Below, piece by piece: positions 1 to 9,300 of a DNA stretch of 21,101 nt. The DNA comes from Ministeria vibrans ATCC 50519 (Eukaryota; Opisthokonta; Filasterea), in assembly GCA_943704425.1 (NCBI GenBank), contig CALSCP010000700.1, positions 1-21,101 on the forward strand, written 5' to 3'. Numbering within the stretch: position 1 is the first letter of the stretch; every line of letters begins with the position of its first letter. Made by a program: the position numbers and the translations under genes. The notes beneath the pieces were generated by a model. It saw only the letters and a list, made by a program, of their open reading frames with translations. It was not told the DNA's origin and made no database searches.

Positions 1-149
1 CAGTCGTACCCAGGTATCTCAACGTACGCCAGGTTGTCACGGTGCATCTCCCGAATAAGCACCGCCAGTGCTGTTGGCACACCCAGCGCCACAAGAGCGG
101 GCGCAATCGTCTCATGACGGATGCGGTCAAAGCACTTAGCAATGTCAAA
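1..149 (-). mobile_element. Reverse transcriptase fragment of a retroelement, joined to telomeric repeat
   Basis: Read on the minus strand from 149 down to the window edge, there are 49 open codons with no stop. They begin FDIAKCFDRIRHE, which matches the metal-binding motif A region of LINE-type or related reverse transcriptases (F/LD..KAFD.I.H). The next stretch, ALVALGVPTALAVLIREMH, has the usual 'G(I/V)P' spacing after it. The more N-terminal RT motifs are absent: upstream of the first codon the sequence is telomeric TTAGGG repeat. The fragment therefore looks 5'-truncated, with its 3' end pointing left, towards the presumed chromosome end. The rest lies outside the window, so the element class (telomere-specific LINE, Penelope-like or other) cannot be decided. 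The RT family call is fairly secure; an intact element is not shown. Confidence 0.7.
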
Positions 150-151
150 CG

Positions 152-198
152 TAACCCTAACCCTAACCCTAACCCTAACCCTAACCCTAACCCTAACC
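152..198. repeat. Telomeric tract, 7 full CCCTAA units (TTAGGG on the minus strand)
   Basis: Seven perfect CCCTAA hexamers run from 155 to 196, with partial units on each side. The C-rich strand reads left to right, as expected if the chromosome end lies to the left. The tract touches the reverse-transcriptase fragment at 149-151 without intervening sequence. It is too short to be a functional telomere and is flanked by unique DNA, so it is an interstitial or degraded tract. Confidence 0.97.
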
Positions 199-320
199 GA
201 GACATGAACTTTACGATTGTATTCAGACGTTTAACACATACTCAAGCAGCTTATGGGGCCCACTCGGAATACATCGCGATCCTCAACACACACATCAAAC
301 ACAAAAACACACAAGAGGAA
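199..320. other. Spacer between two telomeric tracts
   Basis: This is 122 bp of non-telomeric sequence with CA-rich stretches near 288-316 (ACACACATCAAACAC and similar). I find no convincing coding frame and no similarity to the flanking RT fragment. It could be a short insertion or filler captured during telomere repair. Confidence 0.6.
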
Positions 321-347
321 CCCTAACCCTAACCCTAACCCTAACCC
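321..347. repeat. Second telomeric tract, 4 CCCTAA units
   Basis: Four perfect CCCTAA units occupy 321-344, plus a partial unit, in the same orientation as the first tract. The following 124 bp (348-471) hold no gene that I can support. Confidence 0.96.
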
Positions 348-471
348 CACTTCGCGCGGCGAATGACGAGTTCGGTGCTCACGGACATCTACACGGCGAC
401 GAAACGTCCGTTTACGGCGGTCTGGGGCATCGCGTCTTGTTAGCAAAGGCCGCGGCAAAGGTCGCGGCCTC

Positions 472-1061
472 ATGCCCGCTCCATACACCAGCTACATCGA
501 GAGGCCAGCCTATGTGCTCGCGGACGACACGGAAACGCGCATGAACAGCGACGAATAGCTCTATCAACCGCTGAAAATCAGCAGGCAAAATATAGATGAG
601 ATTGTAGAGGCTGTAGAACGGTATTTGCAAAATGTTATGCATTTAGCGACACGTCCATATACGTAGGACTTCTGATGAACTATTATTTAATTTAGAATGG
701 ACGATTTGCGTCGAAAGAGTGGCTCTCTGCCGCCAAGAAGAGGGAAGTCGAAGTATACTTTCGCGGAGCAGGTAAAACAATGTAAAATATTCTTGTTGCT
801 TACTCTGTTTCATATCGCCAGGTCTTTATCTCTCTGCATCACTTTCAAAAGGTGTCGTATCCTCAGTTGGGCGCGAGATTTAATATTCAGGTCAGTACTG
901 TCTCCTCTTACTTTCTTCGGACCTCCTTCGGACGGTTTTGGCTCTCGCCTCACTCAAGTCGGCGTATCAGACTCAAGACTAGCCTGCGACCCTATGATTT
1001 AGTCTGTTTAGTCTGTTTTCTTTTTCGGCGTAATATGAACACATTCCCACTAGACAGCTAA
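472..1061 (+). CDS. Possible spliced gene with PIF/Harbinger-like transposase N-terminal helix-turn-helix
   Basis: The tentative model has exons 472-513, 559-620, 696-771 and 822-1061, with introns of 45, 75 and 50 nt. All are GT-AG with compatible phases, giving 139 residues. The middle reads LKISRQNIDEIVEAVER, then KYTFAEQVFISLHHF and YPQLGARFNIQVSTVSS. The last two resemble the helix-turn-helix that precedes the DDE domain in Harbinger/IS5-like transposases ('..Y..LA..FGVS.STVSR'). No DDE catalytic domain follows: after about 920 the frame turns into serine/arginine-rich sequence without a recognisable fold and stops at 1059. It may be a truncated transposase, a domesticated DNA-binding remnant, or chance. 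Stop codons at 556, 664 and 673 in the same frame are removed only if the introns are real. The subtelomeric position suits a mobile-element relic. Confidence 0.35.
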
Positions 1062-1216
1062 AACAGAAAGGGTTATTGAAATCTCCCACCCGCCCAAAAA
1101 AACACACAAGGACACACGCACAGTCTGTCTGTCTGTTATTAAAGATGAGGTACAAACATACAGAATCGCCGTGCAAGGGTTAGAAATTTAAAAAGATACT
1201 TTGTGTATTGGAATTC

Positions 1217-2399
1217 TCACAGACTGTAGCGAGGTACGAGCAAGATACCGTAGGCACAAAAAATGCGCGCCTGAGTCTCTTGTCGTGTTGAAGAGGAGAC
1301 GCGCAGAGATCGACACCGAAATGAGTTTTTGGCACATGTAAACTTGTAGGAGCCCCTTTGCGTGCTTGTCGAGCCGGGCATGCGACACCAGGTGGTCGAG
1401 GAACCATCCCTTGGACTCGCGCCCTGAACTTCGAGCGTAACTTCCTTTGACTCACGCCCTCCGTAGTCGCCCATAGAGCATGTGACAACGCTCAAAATTG
1501 CTAGCATTTCACCCAGGTGAACTTCTCCCTGCTTCCGGGAGCGTGGGCGGCCTTGCTCCTGGTGGGATTTATTAATCCACTGAAGTATATCCTCTGCGTG
1601 ACCATCACCCACAAAGTCGAACTCCTTTCGCTCATATCGTGCAAGCTCAGCAAGAGCAGGACAGCCGAAGAAGTCTGCTTCTTTTGCGAGTAAACGGCAC
1701 TCACGGGCGCTCTCAGGAGCGACAAAGTCGTCATCGCCATCACGCAGGTAGTTGAGAATGTAAGAAAAGTGAGTTCCGTCACGGTCAATCGCGACAGAGC
1801 CATCACTTTGCTGCTGTACAGTATGGCGGCCAGAGAACATCGCAGTGAGCATCTCCGAGCGGCCATTAGTCAGGGTTGACATATACGTTTTGTATGGCTT
1901 TCCACCGACATCGAGAAGAGTCCAGGGGTTGGCGTCGTCAAACTTATGAATCATCGCGATCGCAGCCTGGGGTTGAGAACGACGATATGCGAGGAGTAAA
2001 ACTCTTGAAAACAACGCGTCGTCGTACCTTCTCTTCCTCCCACGCCTTTGCTTCAGCGGTAACCGCAGCCTTCATGTTGATGATATCTTTTTCTGCATCA
2101 GTGACGAGTTGCTTCGCTTTCGCTTTCGCCAGTGCAGCTTCTTTAAGACTTCTTTTTTTCGTCTCTTCTGCGCTTGCCATAGCCGACTTTGCGACGCTAC
2201 TGGCGGCAGATTTCGCGTTACTCAGCATCTCCTCCGCCTTCGCAGCGGCAGTGTGTTCCGCCTGCTGCATGGCTACTCCACGCTGCTCGAGAGATTTTTT
2301 CTCCTCAACGACGGCCGCAATCAGAGTCGCTACTGAAGAAGATGCGGCAGACACAAGGTCTGAGAAGTCTCCGTCTTCGGTGACGGAGAGTTTCGACAT
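1217..2399 (-). CDS. Coiled-coil plus BTB/POZ (T1, KCTD-like) domain protein
   Basis: Exon 1 is 2399-2028. It encodes about 124 residues dominated by an Ala/Lys/Glu-rich coiled coil that ends in AWEEEK. A 61-nt GT-AG intron (2027-1967) follows, and exon 2 starts at 1966. Exon 2 opens with AAIAMIHKFDDANPW, then LLDVGGKPYKTYMSTL, EMLTAMFSGRH and AIDRDGTHFSYILNYLRDG, the signature of the potassium-channel tetramerisation (T1) type of BTB domain (about residues 137-230). Such domains mediate homo- or hetero-oligomerisation, often as Cullin-3 adaptors. No channel segments are present. The coiled coil ending in WEEEK just before a T1 domain is an arrangement I recall from other protist proteins. 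The C-terminus is uncertain: the frame stays open to 1217, but its last 100 residues look unlike a protein, and a strong donor (GTGAGT) near 1452 may begin another intron. The start could lie upstream, because the frame is open to 2501 and an acceptor-like T-run plus AG lies near 2449. Confidence 0.8.
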
Positions 2400-2894
2400 G
2401 GAAAGATCAGAAAGTGAGTGGTCAGTGACTGTGCGCTCATAAACGAGCCTGAAAAAAATAATTCCGGAAAAAATCAGCAACTTGGGCTCAATCGTCTGCA
2501 TAGGTCATGAGAGCGCCCTCACGACATATGCAGTTAGCTACACGACAGCCCGCTTCTACACTCACGCAGCGGACTGCGTTTTTCAGATTGCGAGTTCAAC
2601 ACATTCTCGGCCAATTGCAGTCATTACAACGGAAGAAAGAATGTAGGCCACATGTACACGTCTTACTGTTCCATTAACCCGTTGTATAAAATGGATTTGG
2701 ATCACAAATTACAAAATTGAAAATTGAAATTATGAACTTCGAAGACGGAAGATCGAAATAAAAAATTAAAAAATAATCGCGACTATGATTTTTTAGTTTT
2801 TTTTTTTTCGTCCATTCATCTCAATAAGTGAAATCGATCCCCCTTGTCATAGCACACTACTACAGACTACACCAAGTACTCTCAACTTTCAAGC
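2400..2894. promoter_or_regulatory. Divergent intergenic region
   Basis: About 495 bp separate the starts of the BTB gene (minus strand) and the small SH3-like gene (plus strand). The part near 2690-2830 is strongly AT-rich with A and T runs. A TATAAAA motif lies at 2685-2691, about 200 bp before the plus-strand start; it may be chance. The first 100 bp may hold a 5' exon or UTR intron of the BTB gene. No further gene is visible. Confidence 0.4.
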
Positions 2895-3265
2895 ATGTCC
2901 GACATCAAAACGTACCGAATTGTAAGAGGTCTTCGTTTATGGCGCCACAATAATAATGAGCACATTCAACCTCTCTTTCGTCGCACTACCAGGACGCCTC
3001 GTCCACCGGCTGCTCCGGTCTGTTCTGGCGAACCGAGCCTGTGTATTCCTCAACCAGCCGGGACTATTCGTGGCCAAAGTGCGTGGTTGGTCCACTGCAG
3101 GGCGGCAAATTCAACTCATCATGACCCTCTCATAGGAATGGCACCATTGTCAAGGGGGTGGAAGCACAGCCTGGATGGATCAAGATTGACGGAACCGACT
3201 ACTGGCTCCCTATTGAGCACGGGGGACACACCTTTGTACACGCTGTTAGTGCCAGTACAAAATAA
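2895..3265 (+). CDS. Small SH3-like protein of 80 residues, three exons
   Basis: Exons are 2895-2921, 2993-3078 and 3136-3265, with introns of 71 and 57 nt, GT-AG, phases consistent. The unspliced frame across this region is a meaningless 198-residue ORF; only splicing yields the protein. It starts MSDIKTYRIVDASSTGCSGL and contains LFWRTEPVYSS, WPKNGTIVKGVEAQPGWIKI and DYWLPI. The 'NGT.VKG.E...GWIK....YWLPI' pattern suggests a bacterial-SH3-like beta barrel seen in small proteins and tandem domains of protists; this is family memory, not a search result. No signal peptide or membrane segment is seen. The function is unknown. Its stop lies only 43 bp from the stop of the convergent transporter gene, so the 3' UTRs must overlap. 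Confidence 0.72.
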
Positions 3266-3308
3266 TCAATCTCTCTCTGTCTATTGTAATCAACAGCTGT
3301 TTCATTAT

Positions 3309-5955
3309 TCACAATGTCTTGGCCTCGGGCACACGCCAATACGCGTCGGGATGTTTCTCAATGCGCCGCGCCGTCCGATGCACGTACAACGCATAGACTA
3401 CGCAGCATCATTAAAATTATACACCAGACTACCGCAAGACATCGACTTACTTGCAACGCCCAAAGCAAGACAACCAATGGCAACTGGATAATACCCATCA
3501 CGCACAATGGAGCACACGCCATGTGCCGCCACACATTGCGCTTTCTCTGCCGCATTTGCACACGTGATGGACGCCAGTGACGCTGGTTCGTGCAACAAAA
3601 AAAAAATATGGGATGAGCACACAAGTGAGTCACGCCACACAAAACGACAACATTGCTCAGTCAGTACCCGAATCGACATCGACACCACTTGGGCTGGGAA
3701 TGCACTCGCTAACAGTCGCATAGTCCACTGCCAAGAACACAAAATACTTGGGCCAGGTCCCTCCAAAATTACTCAGCGTGTTGAGCAACTGTAAGATCGG
3801 TGTCAGAAGAGCATCCACGAGTCAATCATGGTTCGATTATACCGTGAGATACGTGCCGCCTATGGATGGATCGCTGATGCGCGCAAAGAAAGCACCCTAA
3901 AGAACGACACGGTGCATGAGCGTAAACAGCATCAGTTGGCAAGATGCACTTACGGTGGCAACAAACATGGCCGTGGCAGTCATGCTGGTGAGGAGGAAAG
4001 TGGCGACGAGCGCATAGTAGTAGCCGTCACCATGGACGGCCGGCGAGTAGTTCTCGGGGAACACCGCCACAAGAACAAGCCCCACGACGCACATGACCAT
4101 GCGTCCATACGCACCATAAAGATACTATCCAAAAACAATCACAGTTACTCTTCAATCCATCCATCACACAACGGGCAAACTGATCCGGCTCCTCATACCG
4201 GTTTCATGGCGCGTCCACCGCTTGCCCATTTGGCAACAGAGATTCCAAGAACAATTTGAAATGGAAAATCAATAATTGCGACCAAACCTGAAAAGAAAGC
4301 AAATCCCCGTGTCAACGAGACGCCAAAGCGGCCCTCTCAGCTTTGTCGCGTACCAAGATCCTTCTTGTCAATTCCCCGCTCAAGCAACTTCAGACCGGTC
4401 ACTGCTTCGTGAGCCATAAAGCCAACCTGCAACACAACGTCGCTCAGAACCACGCTCGCCACAGACACAGACACTCTCACACTCGAATATGTATAAAATA
4501 TTATTATAAATTATATCTGAAACTCTCTCTCTATCACTTTGTTTTTTTTCTCCTCTCTCTCTCACTTATTCTCTCTCACTTGTTCTCTCTCTCTCTTTCT
4601 TTCTTTCTTTCATCCTTTCTTTCTCTCTTTCTCTCTCTCTTTCTTTCTCCTCTCTCTCTCTCTCTTTCTTTCTCTCTCTCCTTCTTTCTCCTCTCTCACT
4701 TGTTCTCTCTCTCTCTTTCTTTCTTCCTCTCTTTCTTTCTTTCTCCTCCCTCTCCCTCTCATTGGCCCTTTCATTTCTCTCTGTCATACCTTGGCCACGA
4801 GTAACAGCACAATCAGCGAGCGCATGTGCGGCAGTTGAATGACACTCCACATTTGGCCATACACTGTGCGCATGGACAGTCGCTCGCTCTCCTCAATGAC
4901 ACTCTACAACAGAAACAATTCAATGCCCACGGTTTCACCTTTTCCCGTCGACTACCTCTCGATTGAAAATCAAAAGAATGACGGTCGACACGACAAACAG
5001 AGCCGCCCAAAACATGAAGAAAGGTCCCAGTTGCAACAATCCTAAAGTGTTCGTGAGTGACGCTCCGGCAGCAGTCTTTGTCAGCGGCTACCTTTAGACT
5101 GGGGCTCCGAAAAGACGTAGTGGTTGCAAAACTCGGGCGAGTTGAAAGCAAGAAAGACGGTAAAGGCCAGAAAGTAGCCGGTGTTGAGGCCAATGCTTTG
5201 GCATGTAGACGCGTAGGTGCGATTCCCTAAGGGGCATTTGTGGGAGAAGGGCAATGCATTAGAGAGGGATTGTCAACAAACGTGGTTTGTGTACGTGGCG
5301 AAAGAATCTCCAAGGCAAGACCGTCAACAGCAATGTCTTGTGTGGCCGCGCAAACAATGCACATGAAAAAGATGATGGCCATCAGCGTCACGTTTGTTGA
5401 TTCAGCCTAGTGAAGAAACATTCATTTAGCTACTCGACAAACAAGACGTTTTTCCCACTCCCGTACATCCATGAGAGCATCAATGTTGTGGCCAAGCAGG
5501 AAAAAGGCTCCGGCAAGAACAATTTGAACGGGAACAATCCACGACTTGCGACGACCCAGCCAAGGGGAGTACACCGAATCGACGATGGGTGACCAGAGCA
5601 ATTTCAGCGAGTACGGGTAGCCCGCCAGCGAGAACACTGCCATGTCTGCCATGCTCACATGGGGCTGCAGTAGAATGGGCAGCGTGCCCATGACAAGACC
5701 AATGGGAACACCTTGCAAGAGATAGAGCAAGACAAGGAGCGCCAGATTGCCCTTCTCGTCTCGCCATGACACCGCCACGCCGTCCTCCGTCTCCTGCCGC
5801 CTGCCCTGTCTCGGCACATCGGGATAAATGGCGTCGTCGTGGGCACTGTAGCGGGACTCAACCAGCCCCAATTCGGCATCTAGCACGAGAGATCAACACT
5901 GTGCGTTTTGGCCACGAAGCGTACCTTGCGTCGCGACGCTCTCCGCTCCACCCAT
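3309..5955 (-). CDS. SLC33A1: Acetyl-coenzyme A transporter, SLC33A1/AT-1 family
   Basis: A 13-exon model gives 539 residues, close to the roughly 550 of the animal protein. Exons on the minus strand: 5955-5925, 5879-5467, 5406-5295, 5226-5092, 5041-4956, 4903-4790, 4426-4354, 4287-4199, 4124-3954, 3896-3843, 3788-3668, 3582-3451, 3397-3309. Every junction is GT-AG and in phase. Family hallmarks are LLVLLYLLQGVPIGLVMG in the first membrane helix, YSLKLLWSPIVDSVY, GRRKSW, ATQDIAVDG (about residues 169-177), YASTCQSIG, EAVTGLKLLERGI and SDPSIGGTYLTLLNTLSNFGG (about 416-436). The family carries acetyl-CoA from cytosol into the ER/Golgi lumen, where it feeds acetylation of proteins and glycans. 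The protein has a short acidic cytosolic N-terminus and about 12 predicted helices. The ATG at 5955 is chosen because the frame in exon 2 opens with no ATG before the conserved part, and a 45-nt intron links it to MGGAESVATQ. Divergent from SND1. Confidence 0.95.
4427..4789 (-). repeat. CT/GA microsatellite-filled intron of the acetyl-CoA transporter gene
   Basis: This 363-nt intron is five to seven times longer than most introns of the gene (45-85 nt). From about 4527 to 4765 the plus strand is almost pure pyrimidine (CTCTCT, CTTTCTTTC and CTCCTCTCTC blocks), so the transcript carries a purine-rich GA tract. The block TCTCACTTGTTCTCTCTCTC recurs at about 4576 and 4697, indicating internal duplication. 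The long open frames across it are low-complexity artefacts. Confidence 0.9.
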
Positions 5956-6319
5956 CTCTTCTGCTTCAAGTCGCTCACGAGCAGACTGGCTCCGCAATCG
6001 ATACGGTGTTCTGCATTGTCTCGGCAACGTCCACGTCAGGAGCGAGTGGAGTGTGTTTATTGTAATGTAAGTACGTACGTTCGTCGTGCGGACATCCAAA
6101 CCAAAACCCGTCACCTTTGTCCACTAGCGCCAAGATCAAGCAACAGCTGATATTCAAACGCAGTGTAAGCGACAAAATAAACAGATCTAAGTTCTCGAAT
6201 GGTTTTCGGGCCGTTCTCCCGAATTCTAAGTTCTAAAATATTTAAAATATTTTGAATTTTCCAATTAAATTGCTTAGTCTCAACTCTTACGTTTGCATAC
6301 ATAGATAGCTAGTATCAAT
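5956..6319. promoter_or_regulatory. Divergent promoter region between the transporter and SND1
   Basis: There are 364 bp between the two start codons. From 6225 to 6290 it is very AT-rich (CTAAAATATTTAAAATATTT). The octamer TAAGTTCT occurs twice, near 6188 and 6226. I see no coding frame that continues either gene and no RNA gene. A shared bidirectional promoter is an inference from spacing. Confidence 0.4.
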
Positions 6320-9300
6320 ATGGAGTATCCCGACCATTCTGATCGCTCGTACCTGCGTGCCGTCGTCAAGATGGTATGTGTTTTGCTCAAGTTTTCCCTC
6401 AAACTTGACCTTCAGCCCGAGTTCTTTCCTCACAATCGACCTACCTCTTCGTGGTGTACCCTATCGTGGTTCTTTCATGTCCCAATATTGCCTTACTCGC
6501 TCATTGCCACGTGTGAGAATCGTTTCGTTTCCCGTCCTTCGTTTACCCAACGCCCCCCTCTCCCTTCTCCCTTGCTCCCTGCTGGCCCCTTCTTCCCGGT
6601 TTCACCTCGCATTGGTCGGTGTAGCCGACCGCCCCCCGACGTCGCTGGCGCGATGGTATCTCAAGTGTTTGGTGTGAAACGGTTTTTTTTTCGTCATCAT
6701 TGACGACAAAATCGACCGCTTTGGTGCTGTCTGTCCGAGCACCCATGCCTCTTCTACGTTGGATCGTGTATTTTGCCGGGTTCCTTGTTACATTGCGCGG
6801 CAAACCAGTGGGCACTGTATTTTTTTTTTTGTCCAGCTCACTCTCACTGCAACACCCACTCCACTTGTACACGTAGGCGCAATCTGGTGACACCCTCATC
6901 CTGCGCGGCAAGCCGCAAGGCGGACCCCCGCCGGAGCGTACGCTTTGCCTGGCAAACATCATTGTGCCTAAGCTTGCGCGCAACACGTACGCCTCACAGA
7001 CAAGACATGTCGAGAAAAACACACCAACGAGCCTTGTGAACTATGTGTAGTGGTCCTAACACGGGCACGGTTGACGAACCCTGTGCATGGGAGGCGCGTG
7101 AGTTGTTGCGCAAGACTCTTGTTGGCAAGGAGGTGCGCTTCAAGGTGGAGTACACGATTCCGTCTGGTCGCGAGTTTGGCTCGGTGTTTACCATTGATGG
7201 GCTCGCCGGCGAGAGCGTTGCTGCCATGCTCATCGATGCTGGTCTGGCCAAGGCCAAGCCCATGCAGGCTGACCGTGAGGCGACAGGAAACCGTGCCGAG
7301 CTGGAACGACGTCAAGCTGCCGCTGAACAGCGAAAGGTTGGCATGTGGGCTGACGACGCGAGTTCACACGTCCGCAACATCACTTGGGGTGTCGAGAAGG
7401 AGTCCGGTATGACAATCAGTTTTTTCTTAATATTTGTGTTTCAATTCTCTGTTGAATAACAACTGATAGAGAGGAAGGAATATTACGACAAAAGAGAACC
7501 AGAGAATCATTGTTTCTGTGCGTTAAAAATAATAATATTAATTCTTTCCAGCCCGCCGTTTGGTCGATCAACACAAGGGAAAGCCTGTTGATGCTATTGT
7601 CGAGTTTGTCCGTGATCCTTCGACTGTTCGCGTCGAATTGCTTCCGTCTCACACAGTAAAGATGATTAATTTGATGCAATACGTTGCGCTTGCCGCACTT
7701 ACCAGTGTTTTTTTTAGATTGTGTTGGTCTCTTTGACTGGCATCAAAGGTCCCTCAATGAAGCGTGCTGACAAGGGCGAGACCCCCGAGCCGTTTGCGGC
7801 GGAAGGCAAGTACTTTGTCGAGAGCCGTCTGTTGCAGCGTGACGTCCAGGTGCTTCTTGAGGCCGAGCAGAACAACGGTGTTCTCGGCACGCTTGTCCAC
7901 CCTGCCGGAAACATCACCGAGGCGCTGCTTCAGCAAGGTTTTGCCAAGTGTGTCGACTGGAGGTACATATTTATTTATTGTTATTATCTTTCTTCTCATG
8001 TTTTTCTTCGCTGTAGCATGGCCAAGGTGTCGTCGTCGGCGACACGAGATGCAATGCGACACGCCGAGAAGGCCGCCAAGAACGCTCGTATGCGCATGTG
8101 GAAGACGTACGTTGCGCCTGTACCTGCCGCTATCACTGCTGTCCCTTCCCAGCTTGCCGGTCAGTTTGTCGCAAAGGTACCAGCAACACGACACGACAAA
8201 GCAGCTTAAAAAAAAAAAAAAAAAATACGAAGCGAAACAAAAATCACAATTTTTTTTGCATGCATTTAGGTGCTTGAGATTGCGAGCCCCGAGGCTATTG
8301 TGGTACGATTGGCAAGCGGTCCCGAGGAAATCCACAAAATCTTCTTGGCGAGTGTACGACAGCCTCGCGCCGAGAAGAAGGAGTCGTCCGAAGAGGCTGG
8401 TCCGTCGTCAAACAAGGAGGCCGGCGGTGGTGGCCATCGTCTGCCACCACTTTTTCAGGTCCCGCACATGTTTGAGGCGCGCGAGTTCTTGCGCACCAAG
8501 CTGCTGGGCAAGAAGGTCACCGTCTCGGTCGACTACATGAAGCCTGCACAGGACAACTTCCCCGCCAAGACGTGCGCCACCGTACACATTGGCGAAATCA
8601 ACATTGGCGAGGCGCTCGTGAGCAAGGGCTTGGCAACGGTCGTGCGTCACCATGCCGACGACGAGAACCGTGCCAGTAACTACGACGATTTGTTGGTTGC
8701 CGAGAACCGTGCGCAAAAGGCCAAGAAGGGCGTTTTCTCGGCAAACGCTCCCGTCCACCACGTCAACGACCTCTCGCAGGGCCTCCTCGAGAAGTCTCGC
8801 CAGTTCTTGCCCTTCCTCACCAAGGTCAAGCGTGTCCAGGGCGTCGTCGAATTTGTCAGTTCGGCATCGCGCTTCAAGATTTACCTGCCCAAGGAGACGG
8901 CACTCATCACTTTTGTGCTCAGCGGCATCAACGCACCTCGTGCCCCCGATCAGAAGGGCCAAGGCGGCGAGCCTTTTGGCAGCGAGTCGGTTGTCTTTGC
9001 CAAGCGCCAGTGTATGCAGTGCAGTGTCGAGCTTGAGGTGGAGACGGTGGACAAGCGCGGAGGCTTTGTCGGCCAGCTCTTTGTGGACGGACGCAACCTC
9101 GCCGTGGCGCTTGTCACTTCGGGGTTCGCCAAGGTGCACGCCAGCGCTCACTATGGTCATTACGAGCGACAGCTTACCTCTGCCGAGGCGGCCGCACAGG
9201 AGAGTCACCTGAACATCTGGCACGACTATGTGGCGCCCGATCCTGAGGCGGAGGCGGCCGCCTTGGCCGCTTCACAGGCCGCCGAGCAAGCGCCCGAGCG

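Noticed and set aside
1876-2442. 188-codon plus-strand frame opposite the BTB gene
   Set aside because: It is rich in Ala/Phe/Ser because it mirrors the Ala/Lys/Glu coiled coil on the other strand, and it crosses the intron.
4525-4780. CRISPR-like array suggested by recurring blocks
   Set aside because: Blocks are simple CT microsatellite units without unique spacers of constant length, and the genome is eukaryotic.
4343-4850. Ser/Leu/Phe-rich plus-strand and Arg/Glu-rich minus-strand frames
   Set aside because: They are products of the CT microsatellite in an intron and have no complexity beyond the repeat.
5655-5886. Start of the acetyl-CoA transporter at a GTG or in another frame near 5879-5886
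   Set aside because: A 45-nt intron joins the frame to an ATG at 5955, giving a normal eukaryotic start; the other frame would lose the conserved first helix.
7043-7459. Separate short gene starting MCSGPNTG
   Set aside because: It is simply SND1 exon 3 read through its flanking introns; the 64-nt intron before it joins it in phase to the preceding SN-domain exon.
8408-9223. 271-codon open frame on the minus strand opposite SND1
   Set aside because: It lies wholly inside the large SND1 exon, which encodes conserved SN domains on the plus strand; the antisense frame resembles nothing.
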